A stretch of DNA of 64,000 nucleotides from VBDM01 sp035499735 (lineage in GTDB: Bacteria; Pseudomonadota; Gammaproteobacteria; Burkholderiales; SG8-39), in the NCBI GenBank assembly GCA_035499735.1, contig DATJYC010000001.1, positions 53,765 to 117,764 on the forward strand, given 5' to 3'. Under the pieces are notes generated by a model. The model was not told where the DNA came from and ran no database searches. It worked only from the letters and a program-made list of their open reading frames with translations. The translations under genes were made by a program, and so were the position numbers. How positions within the stretch are numbered: position 1 is the first letter of the stretch; each line of letters begins with the position of its first letter. Positions 32,033-39,882 of the stretch are shown piece by piece.

Positions 32033-34543
32033 CTAGCGCGCGGCGCTTTGGCTCTTCCTCAGATACTCCAGCAGCGACGCGCGTGTCTGCTGGAAGTGTT
32101 CGCGCACCAGCTTGAGCGCCCTCGGCGCGCTCGCTTCCAGCTCCGAGCTCGTCTGTGCATTGATGCCCACGCACGTCTTGCACAGCTGATCCGCACCCAG
32201 CGTCACCGCCGAGCCCTTCATCGCGTGAACCAGATCCTTCAAGCCGTCGTACTGCTTGGCGGCTATCGCGGCCTCCATCTGCCGCAGCAGGGCCTCGCCG
32301 TCCTGGATGAAGCCGTTGACGAGTTCCGGCATGAAACTGCCTCCCGAGCCGATCAGCTCGAGCTCGGCCAGCGCGGCCGCGTTGATGATCGCTGGCTCGG
32401 CTTCCGCGACGCTCTCGGCCGCGGCCGCCTGCTCGCTCGCCCGCTTGGAGACGAGGTGCGCGATCGTATCCAGCAGCCGGCGCGCCTCGACCGGCTTGGA
32501 TAGGAACGCGTCCACGCCCGCATCCTCGCATTCCTTTCGAGCTTCCGCGGTCACGTCCGCGGACAGCATGATGATCGGAACATGCACCGCTTCCGGATCC
32601 ATGAAACGGTAGGCGCGCGCCGCGTCCAGCCCGCCCAGCTCCGGCATGTTCAGGTCCATGATCACGACGTCGAAACGCTCGTTCTCAAGAACGTCGAGCG
32701 CCTGCTCGCCGTCGCCCACCACCCTGACTCTGTGTCCCGCGCGCTCCAGTATCCCCACGATGACACGCTGGTTGACCGCGTTGTCTTCCGCCACGAGTAC
32801 CTGATAGCGGCGCTTGTTGGCGTCGCGCGCCGCGTAGTAGTCGCTGAGCGATATGACCCCTTCCTGGCTTTCCTGGACGGCGGTCGCGGAATGGATCGCG
32901 TTGAACAGCAGCCGCTTCTTGAAAGGCAACTCGAGCACCGCCGCGAACCCGCTGGCCAGCGCCGCGGCCGTGCGATCCTGGGAAAGGCCACGCCCGCATA
33001 GCACCAAGGGAGGATGCTTCTGGCCGCGAAGACTGCTCAGGCGACCGACAAGGCGCGCGTGCTCGATCTCCCCTGCCTCACGAATCAGCACAAGATGGTA
33101 GGGGTGCCCGAGTGACTGTGCTTCCGCGAGCCGCGCCCCCGCTGCGTCCGGCCCCGCTTCACGCCCGGTACGCGCTCCCCACGTGGAGAGGTCGTGCTCG
33201 AGCGCGCGAAGCTCCGCCTCCGCAAAGCCGAGGAGCATGATGCGGGTGTCGTTCAGCCGGAAGGATGTCTCGGGGGCCTGACCCGCGATCTGCTTCTTGA
33301 GCTGCAGTTCAAACCAGAAAGTGCTGCCCTTGCCCGGCGTGCTCTGCAACCCGATCTGGCCTCCCATCATCTCCACCAGCTGCTTGGAGATCGTGGTTCC
33401 CAATCCGGTTCCGCCGTAGCGCCGCGTGGTCGATTCGTCCGCCTGCGTGAAGCTCTCGAAGATTCGGTCTTGCGCCTCCGGCGCGATGCCGATGCCCGTA
33501 TCCTCGATGGAGAACCTCAGGCGGACCGCATGGTCGCTTTCACCCAGGCTGGAAACCGTGAGGCTGACGCTGCCCGCCTGGGTGAACTTGATGCCGTTCC
33601 CGATGAGGTTGTAGAGCACCTGCCGCAGGTGGTACGGATCTCCCCGCAGCGCATGCGGAACCTCCGGCATGACGTGCGCCCTGAACTGCAGGCCCCGGAT
33701 CTCGGCTTGTGGGCCGAGCACTACCGCTGTCCCGTTGATTAGGCTGTGCAGGTCAAAATCGGTCTCCTCGATGCTGACCTTGCCTGCCTCGATCTTCGAG
33801 ATGTCCAGCACGTCCTCGATGAGCTTGAGCATGGCGTGCGATGCTTCGTGCATCGCCTTCACCATCTCCGCCTGCTCGGCGTTCAACTGCGTATCGCGCA
33901 GCAGATCGTTCATGCCGATGATTGCGTTCAGCGGAGTGCGCATCTCGTGGCTGACGGTGGACAGGAACCTGCGCTTCGCCTGGTTCGCGGCTTCCTCGCG
34001 ACGCAACGAGTCGAACAGACGCGTCACCATCTTTCCGACCCAAAACGCGAGCACGATCATTCCCACGAGAAGCCCGAGGCCGAGCGTTCGGTTTTCGATC
34101 CAGTACTCGCTGAACGAGAGGACAAGGCCGAAGCCGAGGACGCTCAGGGCCAGTGCGTTGTACAGGTACGGCTTTCCGTAGCGGAACCCGTGTCCGAACA
34201 TGACCACGAGATAAATGGTGTACAGAACCGCCCCCGACTCCCCCAAGTAGTACATGAACGCGGAAGTCGAGCCGATGTCCAGGAAGGCGGCGAAAACGCG
34301 CCGCGGAGGCGTCGCTCGCGGCGCGACCTGGATCCAGGCCAGGACCGTCACGCATAGGACCAGATAGCAACCCATCGCGGCGAACAGCAGGGCGTTCGGC
34401 CCGCCCTCGCCGACAGCGTGGGGCAGAAGGTAAAGGAACAGCACCAGCCCGACGCCGAGGCGCAGTTTCGCCTGCTCCTGCTCGGTGTCCGCGCCGCCGG
34501 TTATGCGACCGCGGAGGCGCGCGAGGAGCGAGTTCGACGCCAT
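32033..34543 (-). CDS. rpfC: RpfC-type hybrid sensor histidine kinase (HK-REC-HPt)
   Basis: 836-residue inner-membrane kinase. The N-terminal half has about five transmembrane helices (roughly 29-175) including the GHGFRYGKPYLYNALAL segment. HisKA follows with phospho-acceptor His199 (FLSTVSHEMRTPLN). The ATPase domain has the N box NLIGNGIKF, DTGIGI and GGTGLG. A degenerate receiver-like segment (about 430-555) precedes a true receiver with Asp630 (VVIMDLNMPELGG) and a C-terminal HPt domain with His773 (LVHAMKGSAVTLGA). This domain order is that of Xanthomonas RpfC, the DSF receptor. Its start is 11 bases after the rpfG stop. Confidence 0.9.
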   Translation of the reverse strand: MASNSLLARLRGRITGGADTEQEQAKLRLGVGLVLFLYLLPHAVGEGGPNALLFAAMGCYLVLCVTVLAWIQVAPRATPPRRVFAAFLDIGSTSAFMYYLGESGAVLYTIYLVVMFGHGFRYGKPYLYNALALSVLGFGLVLSFSEYWIENRTLGLGLLVGMIVLAFWVGKMVTRLFDSLRREEAANQAKRRFLSTVSHEMRTPLNAIIGMNDLLRDTQLNAEQAEMVKAMHEASHAMLKLIEDVLDISKIEAGKVSIEETDFDLHSLINGTAVVLGPQAEIRGLQFRAHVMPEVPHALRGDPYHLRQVLYNLIGNGIKFTQAGSVSLTVSSLGESDHAVRLRFSIEDTGIGIAPEAQDRIFESFTQADESTTRRYGGTGLGTTISKQLVEMMGGQIGLQSTPGKGSTFWFELQLKKQIAGQAPETSFRLNDTRIMLLGFAEAELRALEHDLSTWGARTGREAGPDAAGARLAEAQSLGHPYHLVLIREAGEIEHARLVGRLSSLRGQKHPPLVLCGRGLSQDRTAAALASGFAAVLELPFKKRLLFNAIHSATAVQESQEGVISLSDYYAARDANKRRYQVLVAEDNAVNQRVIVGILERAGHRVRVVGDGEQALDVLENERFDVVIMDLNMPELGGLDAARAYRFMDPEAVHVPIIMLSADVTAEARKECEDAGVDAFLSKPVEARRLLDTIAHLVSKRASEQAAAAESVAEAEPAIINAAALAELELIGSGGSFMPELVNGFIQDGEALLRQMEAAIAAKQYDGLKDLVHAMKGSAVTLGADQLCKTCVGINAQTSSELEASAPRALKLVREHFQQTRASLLEYLRKSQSAAR

Positions 34544-34554
34544 CGGGGTTGCGG

Positions 34555-35664
34555 TTACTCCGCGATCTGGTCGGCGAAGCGCTCGCCGATAGACAGGACT
34601 TCGTCGCGCTCGCGCGAAAGGATTTCCACGAGCTTCGGATCGAAGTGGCGTCCAGCGTGGTCTTCCATGTACGCGAGCGCCTCGTCGACCGGCCACGCCG
34701 GCTTATAAGGGCGCACCGACGTCAGAGCGTCGTAGACGTCCGCGATCGCGACGATGCGCGCCTCCAGGGGGATGTGCTCGCCCCGCAGCCCCGTGGGGTA
34801 GCCGCTGCCGTCGTACTTCTCGTGATGCCCGAGCGCGATCACGGCGGCCATCTGCAGATAACCGGAGGAGCTGTCCTTGAGCATGTCGTACCCGATTCGC
34901 GCATGCGATTGCATGACGCGCAGGTCGTTGCCGTCGAGCCTGCCAGGGTTCTGCAAGATGCGGTCGGGAATGCCGATCTTTCCGATGTCGTGCATCGGAG
35001 CTGCAAGCTCGATCGCGTCCTGCTCGGCGGCAGACAGGCCCACCCCTCTGGCGATGAGGGCAGAGTACTTTGCCATGCGCACCAAGTGCATACCGGTGAC
35101 CTTGTCGCGCTGTTCCGCGGCCTTGGCGAGCCGAAACAGCGTTTCCACCTCGCGCCGGCGCAGCTCGCGCGTCGCCTCGTCGATCTTCTGTTCGAGGATC
35201 CGCGTGCGGTTCTTCTTCAGGATCTCATGGCGGCGCAGACTCAGCAGATTGCGGCACCTGGCACCGCATTCCAGCCGGTCGATGGGGCGGATGAGGAAGT
35301 CGGTCGCCCCGGCCTCGAGAGCACGGTACCGCACCTCGCGATCGTTCACGACAGTGATGCATACGATGGGCACGTCCTCGTAGCCGAAGATGCGCCGCAA
35401 GCGCCGGATCACCTCGATTCCGTCCAGGTTCGGCATTTTGTAATCGGTGAGCACCATGTCGACGGCATGCCGGCGTGCGAACTCAATGGCCTCGAGCGGA
35501 TCGGCAAAGGTGGTGACTTCGAGGCTGGCGTCCAAGCCTCTCATGATTTCGCTGAGGACGATGCGCCCCGTAGACTGATCGTCTATGACCAGCACTTTCA
35601 GGGGCGCGAGCTTCGCCTCGACCGAATCGTGAACCAGCGTTAGCGGTCTAGATGTAGTTTTCAT
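34555..35664 (-). CDS. rpfG: RpfG-type response regulator (REC-HD-GYP)
   Basis: 369-residue cytosolic regulator. The receiver domain (about 22-145) has the phospho-acceptor Asp74 (MVLTDYKMPNLDG). The HD-GYP phosphodiesterase domain (about 170-365) shows the HD pair His225-Asp226 (APMHDIGKIGIPDRIL), HHEKYDGSGYP and the GYP triplet at 288-290, so cyclic di-GMP hydrolysis should be intact. In Xanthomonas, phosphorylated RpfG lowers cyclic di-GMP when DSF is sensed by RpfC. The ATG at 35664 has AGGA seven bases ahead; the longer in-frame reading to 35796 lacks support. Directly precedes rpfC. Confidence 0.92.
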   Translation of the reverse strand: MKTTSRPLTLVHDSVEAKLAPLKVLVIDDQSTGRIVLSEIMRGLDASLEVTTFADPLEAIEFARRHAVDMVLTDYKMPNLDGIEVIRRLRRIFGYEDVPIVCITVVNDREVRYRALEAGATDFLIRPIDRLECGARCRNLLSLRRHEILKKNRTRILEQKIDEATRELRRREVETLFRLAKAAEQRDKVTGMHLVRMAKYSALIARGVGLSAAEQDAIELAAPMHDIGKIGIPDRILQNPGRLDGNDLRVMQSHARIGYDMLKDSSSGYLQMAAVIALGHHEKYDGSGYPTGLRGEHIPLEARIVAIADVYDALTSVRPYKPAWPVDEALAYMEDHAGRHFDPKLVEILSRERDEVLSIGERFADQIAE

Positions 35665-35743
35665 GGTTTTCCTGCCCTGGAACTGGAACAGGCCGCCCCC
35701 AGCCCGCTCCCTCCCTGAACTTCGCATTACACTATATTTGCCG

Positions 35744-35763
35744 TGGAATGGCGAGGAATTCCA
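35744..35763. promoter_or_regulatory. Inverted repeat upstream of rpfG
   Basis: TGGAAT, 8 bases, ATTCCA, in the 115-base gap before rpfG (minus strand). A TATAGT-like -10 lies between it and rpfG. The half-site matches the core of the direct repeats before rpfF. Operator function is only a suggestion. Confidence 0.35.
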
Positions 35764-35779
35764 GACCGTTACATTTCCG

Positions 35780-37153
35780 TCATACCACGTTGTCATATGT
35801 GGTGCGCTGCATCGGCACCCTGAATCCGTCCTCCATCTCCCGGCGTAGCCTCACGGCGGCGCTGGAGCCGTCGACGGCCACGTCGCTCCACAGCAAGGGC
35901 GCACCAGCCCGAACGGGCCTGAGGACCTTGGCTTCATGCGCGAGCCCCAGGGGCAGCGCCCCCAAGCGGAGGGACTCGGCCGCCGGCATCAACCTACCCA
36001 CCACAGTGTAACCCCCTTCGCCGTCAAGCAATTCTCCCGTTCGCAGGTCCCGTTTCGCCGTCGCGACGGCGTCCGCGCGGAATCCCGACGGGCAGCCCGT
36101 AGCCTCGCCACGGAGTCCAACGGAGGCCACGGAGATGCCGACTTCGAGCCCGATGAGGTGCCACCGCTTGTACATGCATGCGTAGCGCCCCGAGGGGTCG
36201 GTACGCACCCCGTATTCCAGGAAGCAGCGGCGGATGTAGTCCGATTCCCCCTCGAATACCACCCAGACGCCGAAGCGGATGTCGTAGGGTATCGCGGTTC
36301 CGTCGCGCTCCAGCGACGAAACCACCTCCACCTGGCCCTTGTGGTGGAGGCATCCTCCCTCGGACCTGGGCCGCATGATCGCAGGCAACGCGTCGATCGA
36401 CGCGCTCGGATACGCCAGACCATCCGGCGCGGGCGTCAACCCCGTCGCGTTGCTCACGGCGGTGCACTCGATCGCAGGCTTCGAGCCGTCCAGAAAGGAA
36501 TTGAAGATCTTCGGGTTCAGCCCGCCGAGGCGTGCCTGCTCGGAGGTGAGCCCGTAGTGCTGCCATACCGTCTCGGGCGTCGATTGCGCGAAGTGCGGGA
36601 GCCATTTGTGGCCGCGCCCCGCGGCGACGACCGGAAATCCGGCTGCGCGGGCCCAATCGACGAGGTCACAGATGATCGCCGGCTGATCGCCGTAGGCCAG
36701 GCTGTAGACCACCCCCGCTTCTCGGGCCTTTTTCGCGAGCAGCGGTCCGCAGACCGCGTCGGCCTCCACGGTGACCATGATTACGTGCTTGCGGTTGTGG
36801 AATGCCGCGAGCGCGTGCGCGACGGCTGCAATCGGGTTTCCCGTCGCCTCGATCACTATGTCGATCGACGGGTGGGATACCAAGCCCTCCCAGTCCTCCG
36901 AAAGGTGCGTCTTTCTTTCCTTCAGCGCCGCGTCCAGTGATGCCGCGGCGTAGCTCTCGGGCTTCCATCCCACTCGGGCAAGGTTCGCACGCGCGCCTTC
37001 GGGCGAGAGATCGGCGATTCCCGCAATGTGTACGCCCGGCGTGCGCGTGGCCTGGGCGAGGTACATCGCCGCGAACTTGCCTGCGCCGATCACGCCGACG
37101 CGGAGGGGCCTGCCCTGAGCCTCGCGCTCCTGCAGCTTCGCGTGGAGGTTCAT
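35780..37153 (-). CDS. NAD(P)-dependent oxidoreductase with C-terminal SAF domain (homoserine dehydrogenase-like)
   Basis: 457-residue cytosolic protein. The N-terminal Rossmann fold shows VGVIGAGKFAAMYLAQ (about residues 18-34) and IVIEATGNPIAAV. A middle catalytic part carries GRGHKWLPHF and LNPKIFNSFLDGSK, and a C-terminal segment from about 380 (ELLDGEGGYTVVGRLMPA...) is of the SAF type. The layout matches the group described as predicted homoserine dehydrogenase with SAF domain (COG4091); substrates are mostly unknown, and some members act in sugar-acid catabolism. It follows the dioxygenase gene by six bases, implying a shared pathway. Confidence 0.75.
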   Translation of the reverse strand: MNLHAKLQEREAQGRPLRVGVIGAGKFAAMYLAQATRTPGVHIAGIADLSPEGARANLARVGWKPESYAAASLDAALKERKTHLSEDWEGLVSHPSIDIVIEATGNPIAAVAHALAAFHNRKHVIMVTVEADAVCGPLLAKKAREAGVVYSLAYGDQPAIICDLVDWARAAGFPVVAAGRGHKWLPHFAQSTPETVWQHYGLTSEQARLGGLNPKIFNSFLDGSKPAIECTAVSNATGLTPAPDGLAYPSASIDALPAIMRPRSEGGCLHHKGQVEVVSSLERDGTAIPYDIRFGVWVVFEGESDYIRRCFLEYGVRTDPSGRYACMYKRWHLIGLEVGISVASVGLRGEATGCPSGFRADAVATAKRDLRTGELLDGEGGYTVVGRLMPAAESLRLGALPLGLAHEAKVLRPVRAGAPLLWSDVAVDGSSAAVRLRREMEDGFRVPMQRTTYDNVV

Positions 37154-37159
37154 CGGAGT

Positions 37160-38002
37160 CTACGCCGCGGCGAGCGGCTTGAGGGCCTCCGCCGGGGTGC
37201 CGTCCTTCCAGGGAAGCGGCACTTCGTAGTCCTCGAGCAGGCAATCGTCCGGCAGGCAGCGCAGCGGCGTGAAATCCCGGTGCGCAATGTATTCGGGACG
37301 CTTGAATCGCCGGATGTGATTCGACACAGCGCACAGGCTCAGATAGACGCTCACCCGGTTCCAGGGCGACAGGTTGGATGTGGACGCGTGCACCAGGCAC
37401 GAGTGGAACAGGATCATCGATCCGGGCGGACCCTTGGGGGCGACGAGGCCGCCGCGCTGCACGAGCTTCGCGATCGTTTCGTGGTCGATGGTCCACAGGG
37501 GATAGCTGGTCGTGGAAAGATCGTGCCTCGCCTCGAGGACGCCGCGCTCGTGGCTCCCCGGGATCAGCATCAGCGGACCGTTGAACTCGTTCACCTCGTC
37601 CAGGAATATGGCGACATTCATCGCTCGGGCCTCGGGCATCCAGTCATCGTTCTTCCATGTGCCGTAGTCTTGGTGCCACTGCCAGACGTCGCCGTCGAAG
37701 GCCATCTTCCCGTTGATCTTGAACTGGTGCATGTACACATCTTCGCCGAAGATCTGGACAATCGGCTCGACCATGCGCGGATGACGGGCGAGCTTCGCGA
37801 ACGGAAGGCTGTAAAGGTGCGCGGCGAAATTCGTTCGAACGGCATCGCTGCCCTTCTCGCGCACGTTCTCCGGCCGGCGTTGAGCGTAAAGTCGCGGGAC
37901 CTCCTCGGTCAGCACCTTGATCTCCTCCGCTCGGAACAGACTCGGAAAGAAGAGATAGCCGTCGCGCTCGAACTGTCTAACGTGCTCGTGGCTGAGCTTC
38001 AT
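37160..38002 (-). CDS. Phytanoyl-CoA dioxygenase family protein, EctD-like
   Basis: 280-residue Fe(II)/2-oxoglutarate oxygenase. The iron ligands are His and Asp in WQWHQDYGTW and the distal His in SCLVHASTSNLSPWNR, whose Arg would bind 2-oxoglutarate. NGPLMLIPGSHERG and GPPGSMILF closely resemble ectoine hydroxylase (EctD), but no ectABC genes are nearby. Hydroxylation of an amino acid or small acid is more likely than phytanoyl-CoA. The ATG at 38002 has GAGGAG about nine bases ahead and a TATAAT box upstream at 38049-38054. Cotranscribed with the SAF oxidoreductase. Confidence 0.82.
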   Translation of the reverse strand: MKLSHEHVRQFERDGYLFFPSLFRAEEIKVLTEEVPRLYAQRRPENVREKGSDAVRTNFAAHLYSLPFAKLARHPRMVEPIVQIFGEDVYMHQFKINGKMAFDGDVWQWHQDYGTWKNDDWMPEARAMNVAIFLDEVNEFNGPLMLIPGSHERGVLEARHDLSTTSYPLWTIDHETIAKLVQRGGLVAPKGPPGSMILFHSCLVHASTSNLSPWNRVSVYLSLCAVSNHIRRFKRPEYIAHRDFTPLRCLPDDCLLEDYEVPLPWKDGTPAEALKPLAAA

Positions 38003-38048
38003 GGCGAAAACTCCTCACCGCGGCGGGCTGATCCGTGAGATGCGGCCG

Positions 38049-38054
38049 ATTATA
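38049..38054 (-). promoter_or_regulatory. -10 box for the dioxygenase/oxidoreductase pair
   Basis: TATAAT on the minus strand, 47 bases before the dioxygenase ATG. No good -35 is seen at 16-18 bases, so an activator may be needed. Confidence 0.4.
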
Positions 38055-38139
38055 GACGCCGGCCGGGGAACGCGACTGATAGGTGGTATCTCACTGATGC
38101 CGCGGTGCTTTTGAGTGGCGGCCGGACTGTGGAGTCAGC

Positions 38140-38170
38140 GCTCGGGGCGTGAATAAGTCACGCTTAGAGC
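38140..38170. repeat. Stem-loop in the intergenic region
   Basis: GCGTGA/TCACGC with a 5-base loop (38147-38163), flanked by an outer GCTC/GAGC pair. It lies in the 262-base divergent gap between the dioxygenase and the small secreted protein. Possible operator or transcript structure. Confidence 0.4.
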
Positions 38171-38224
38171 CCGGCTCTCCAGTCTCCGGGACGCCTGGCA
38201 TCCCCGTTGCTTTATACCCCTTGG

Positions 38225-38240
38225 GGCCGGAAAGCCGGCC
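38225..38240 (+). repeat. Hairpin just upstream of a ribosome site
   Basis: GGCCGG/CCGGCC with loop AAAG, ending 15 bases before the GGAGG site (38256-38260) of the secreted-protein gene. If transcribed from the TTTATA-like box near 38210 it would lie in the leader. Confidence 0.4.
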
Positions 38241-38264
38241 ATGATCTGGATACCCGGAGGAACG

Positions 38265-38627
38265 ATGAAGACGCGCACGCTGTACATGCTGACCGCGCTG
38301 CTGCTTTCCGCGGCGGCGATCGAACCGTCGTCGGCTGACTCGCGCGGGAATCTGAGCTATGCCCTCGAGCAGGCAGTGCCCTCGCTCGCCGCGGCGCAGG
38401 ACTACTGGTCGGCGAGCAGGCTCTCCCTCCAGCTTGCACATGAGCGGAACCGACTCCACGAAACACCGGCAGCCTGCGATGCGCTGGCGAAGTCCCTCGA
38501 CTACTACCGCATGGCGCTGGCAAGGGAAACGCGCACTTCCTTGGGCGAATTCGGCGCAGGCCTGGGCGATGACGACGGCATGCGGGAAATTCGCACACGA
38601 TTTGGCTGCGCCGGCGCGACCGCCTGA
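38265..38627 (+). CDS. Small secreted protein, unknown function
   Basis: 120-residue protein with a clear signal peptide (MKTRTLYMLTALLLSAAA, cleavage near SSADS). The mature part is helical, with two cysteines, one in ACDALAKSL and one near the C-terminus (RFGCAGA), which could pair in the periplasm. The ATG at 38265 has an excellent ribosome site (GGAGG, 4 bases ahead of the AACG spacer); an in-frame ATG at 38241 falls at the end of a hairpin. I do not recognise the family. It is a single gene between inverted repeats and ahead of two orphan binding proteins. Confidence 0.7.
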   Translation: MKTRTLYMLTALLLSAAAIEPSSADSRGNLSYALEQAVPSLAAAQDYWSASRLSLQLAHERNRLHETPAACDALAKSLDYYRMALARETRTSLGEFGAGLGDDDGMREIRTRFGCAGATA

Positions 38628-38669
38628 CCGGTCTTCTCTCCAACCGGAAATCCTCCATAGCGGTCCAAC

Positions 38670-38707
38670 GCGCTTCTTGAGACCCTATTCGCGGTCTCAA
38701 AGTGCGC
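38670..38707. repeat. Long inverted repeat downstream of the secreted-protein gene
   Basis: TTGAGACC/GGTCTCAA with an 8-base loop (38677-38700), flanked by an outer GCGC/GCGC pair across a 3-base internal bulge. There is no T-run. It could be a terminator, or an operator for the next gene. Confidence 0.45.
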
Positions 38708-38751
38708 CGCTTTCCGGGAATACCTGACAGCAAGTGTCTTGAATGCCCGAC

Positions 38752-38812
38752 GGGATTTAATCCCTCGGGTTAGCTAGATTCCCTCAAGCGGACCTGATCC
38801 GGCTCGCGGATC
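38752..38812 (+). repeat. Two small hairpins upstream of the first orphan binding protein
   Basis: GGGAT/ATCCC with a 3-base loop (38752-38764), and GATCCG/CGGATC with a 5-base loop (38796-38812). Together with 38670-38707 they make the 235-base gap unusually rich in dyad symmetry. No clear promoter was found. Confidence 0.35.
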
Positions 38813-38862
38813 TCAGTGATCGGATCACGGTCTGAGCTGACAACACAAGAAGGGGGGACAGC

Positions 38863-39882
38863 ATGCTTCGGCGTGTCGGGCGTCTCGTCACGAACATCGT
38901 TGCGTCGTTCTGGTGCTGCTTGCCCACCGCAGGGCTCGGCCAATCTCGAGACACTCTCGTTTGGCCTCCGGAGCTCCCCGAGGCGCTCTCGCCTCAGGCC
39001 AAACCGTACGTCTCAGAGAAGTCGAATGTCGTCCTCGATCTCCACGGGAGCGTCCAGAGTCCGGACTTGGTCATTTTCATGGCCGGGAATCAGTACCGCG
39101 TATTCCCCGAGCTGTTGCCGGCGTTCCGCGAATGGGCAAAAGGACACCCGCCTCATCAGAACGTGAGGACAGAGCGGATCTTCTATGCGACGACGCCTCC
39201 GGGCAGACTGATCGATGCGATGCAAACCGGGGAGTTCGTGATGGGCAACCTTTGGATCGAGGTGCGCCCCGACAAACTGTGGCCGGACGTCTTCATGACT
39301 GGACCGCGGCAGCAAAAGCGGCTGGCCGCGGCGAAATACATCGACCAATGGTCGATCTATACGCGTAACAGGGGCGTCGTGCTCCTGATCAGGGCCGGCA
39401 ACCCTAAGAATATTCGCGGGATCGCCGACCTCGCCAGAGACGATGTCCGCGTCGCGATATCTTCCCCAGTGCGCGAGCCCGCGTCCTTCGAGAGCTACTC
39501 GAACACGCTCCGTGCACAGGGCGGGAACGGATTCCCCGAGCTGATCCTCGGCAAAGCAAACACGATCTCGCCCGTAGCGGTGCATCACCGCGAAAACCCG
39601 CAGTTCATCGCCGATGGGAAAGCGGATGTCGCGCCGATGTACTATCACTTCGGCGACTACCTGAAGTCCAGGCTTCCGGAGCAATTCGACTACGTTCCCC
39701 TTCCTCCTGAAGGCAATTTCAGGGACGAGCTGGCGGTTTCCGTGATCCGCAATGCGCCTCATCCGGACACGGCCAAGGCGTGGCTGGACTTCCTCCGCAG
39801 CGATGCGGCTGCCGCGGTGTTCAACCGGAACGGCTTCGACTACGCCACTACGGAAGAGCGCCTGAGGATCGTCAGGCCATGA
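38863..39882 (+). CDS. Periplasmic binding protein, ModA-like type II fold, orphan
   Basis: 339-residue secreted protein with a signal peptide ending near GLGQS (about residue 27). The body reads as a type II periplasmic binding protein (LVIFMAGNQYRVFPELLPAF, DLARDDVRVAISSPVREPA, VSVIRNAPHPDTAKAWLDFL), the last segment being common in molybdate/tungstate and sulfate-type receptors. No ABC permease or ATPase gene is nearby. The ATG at 38863 has a GGGGGG ribosome site. Its stop overlaps the start of the next binding-protein gene (ATGA), so both are made together. The ligand is unknown. Confidence 0.75.
   Translation: MLRRVGRLVTNIVASFWCCLPTAGLGQSRDTLVWPPELPEALSPQAKPYVSEKSNVVLDLHGSVQSPDLVIFMAGNQYRVFPELLPAFREWAKGHPPHQNVRTERIFYATTPPGRLIDAMQTGEFVMGNLWIEVRPDKLWPDVFMTGPRQQKRLAAAKYIDQWSIYTRNRGVVLLIRAGNPKNIRGIADLARDDVRVAISSPVREPASFESYSNTLRAQGGNGFPELILGKANTISPVAVHHRENPQFIADGKADVAPMYYHFGDYLKSRLPEQFDYVPLPPEGNFRDELAVSVIRNAPHPDTAKAWLDFLRSDAAAAVFNRNGFDYATTEERLRIVRP

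Noticed and set aside
37160..38002. The dioxygenase as a true ectoine hydroxylase
   Set aside because: No ectABC or ectoine regulator is nearby, and the HQD iron-site context differs from the HSD of EctD; kept as EctD-like only.
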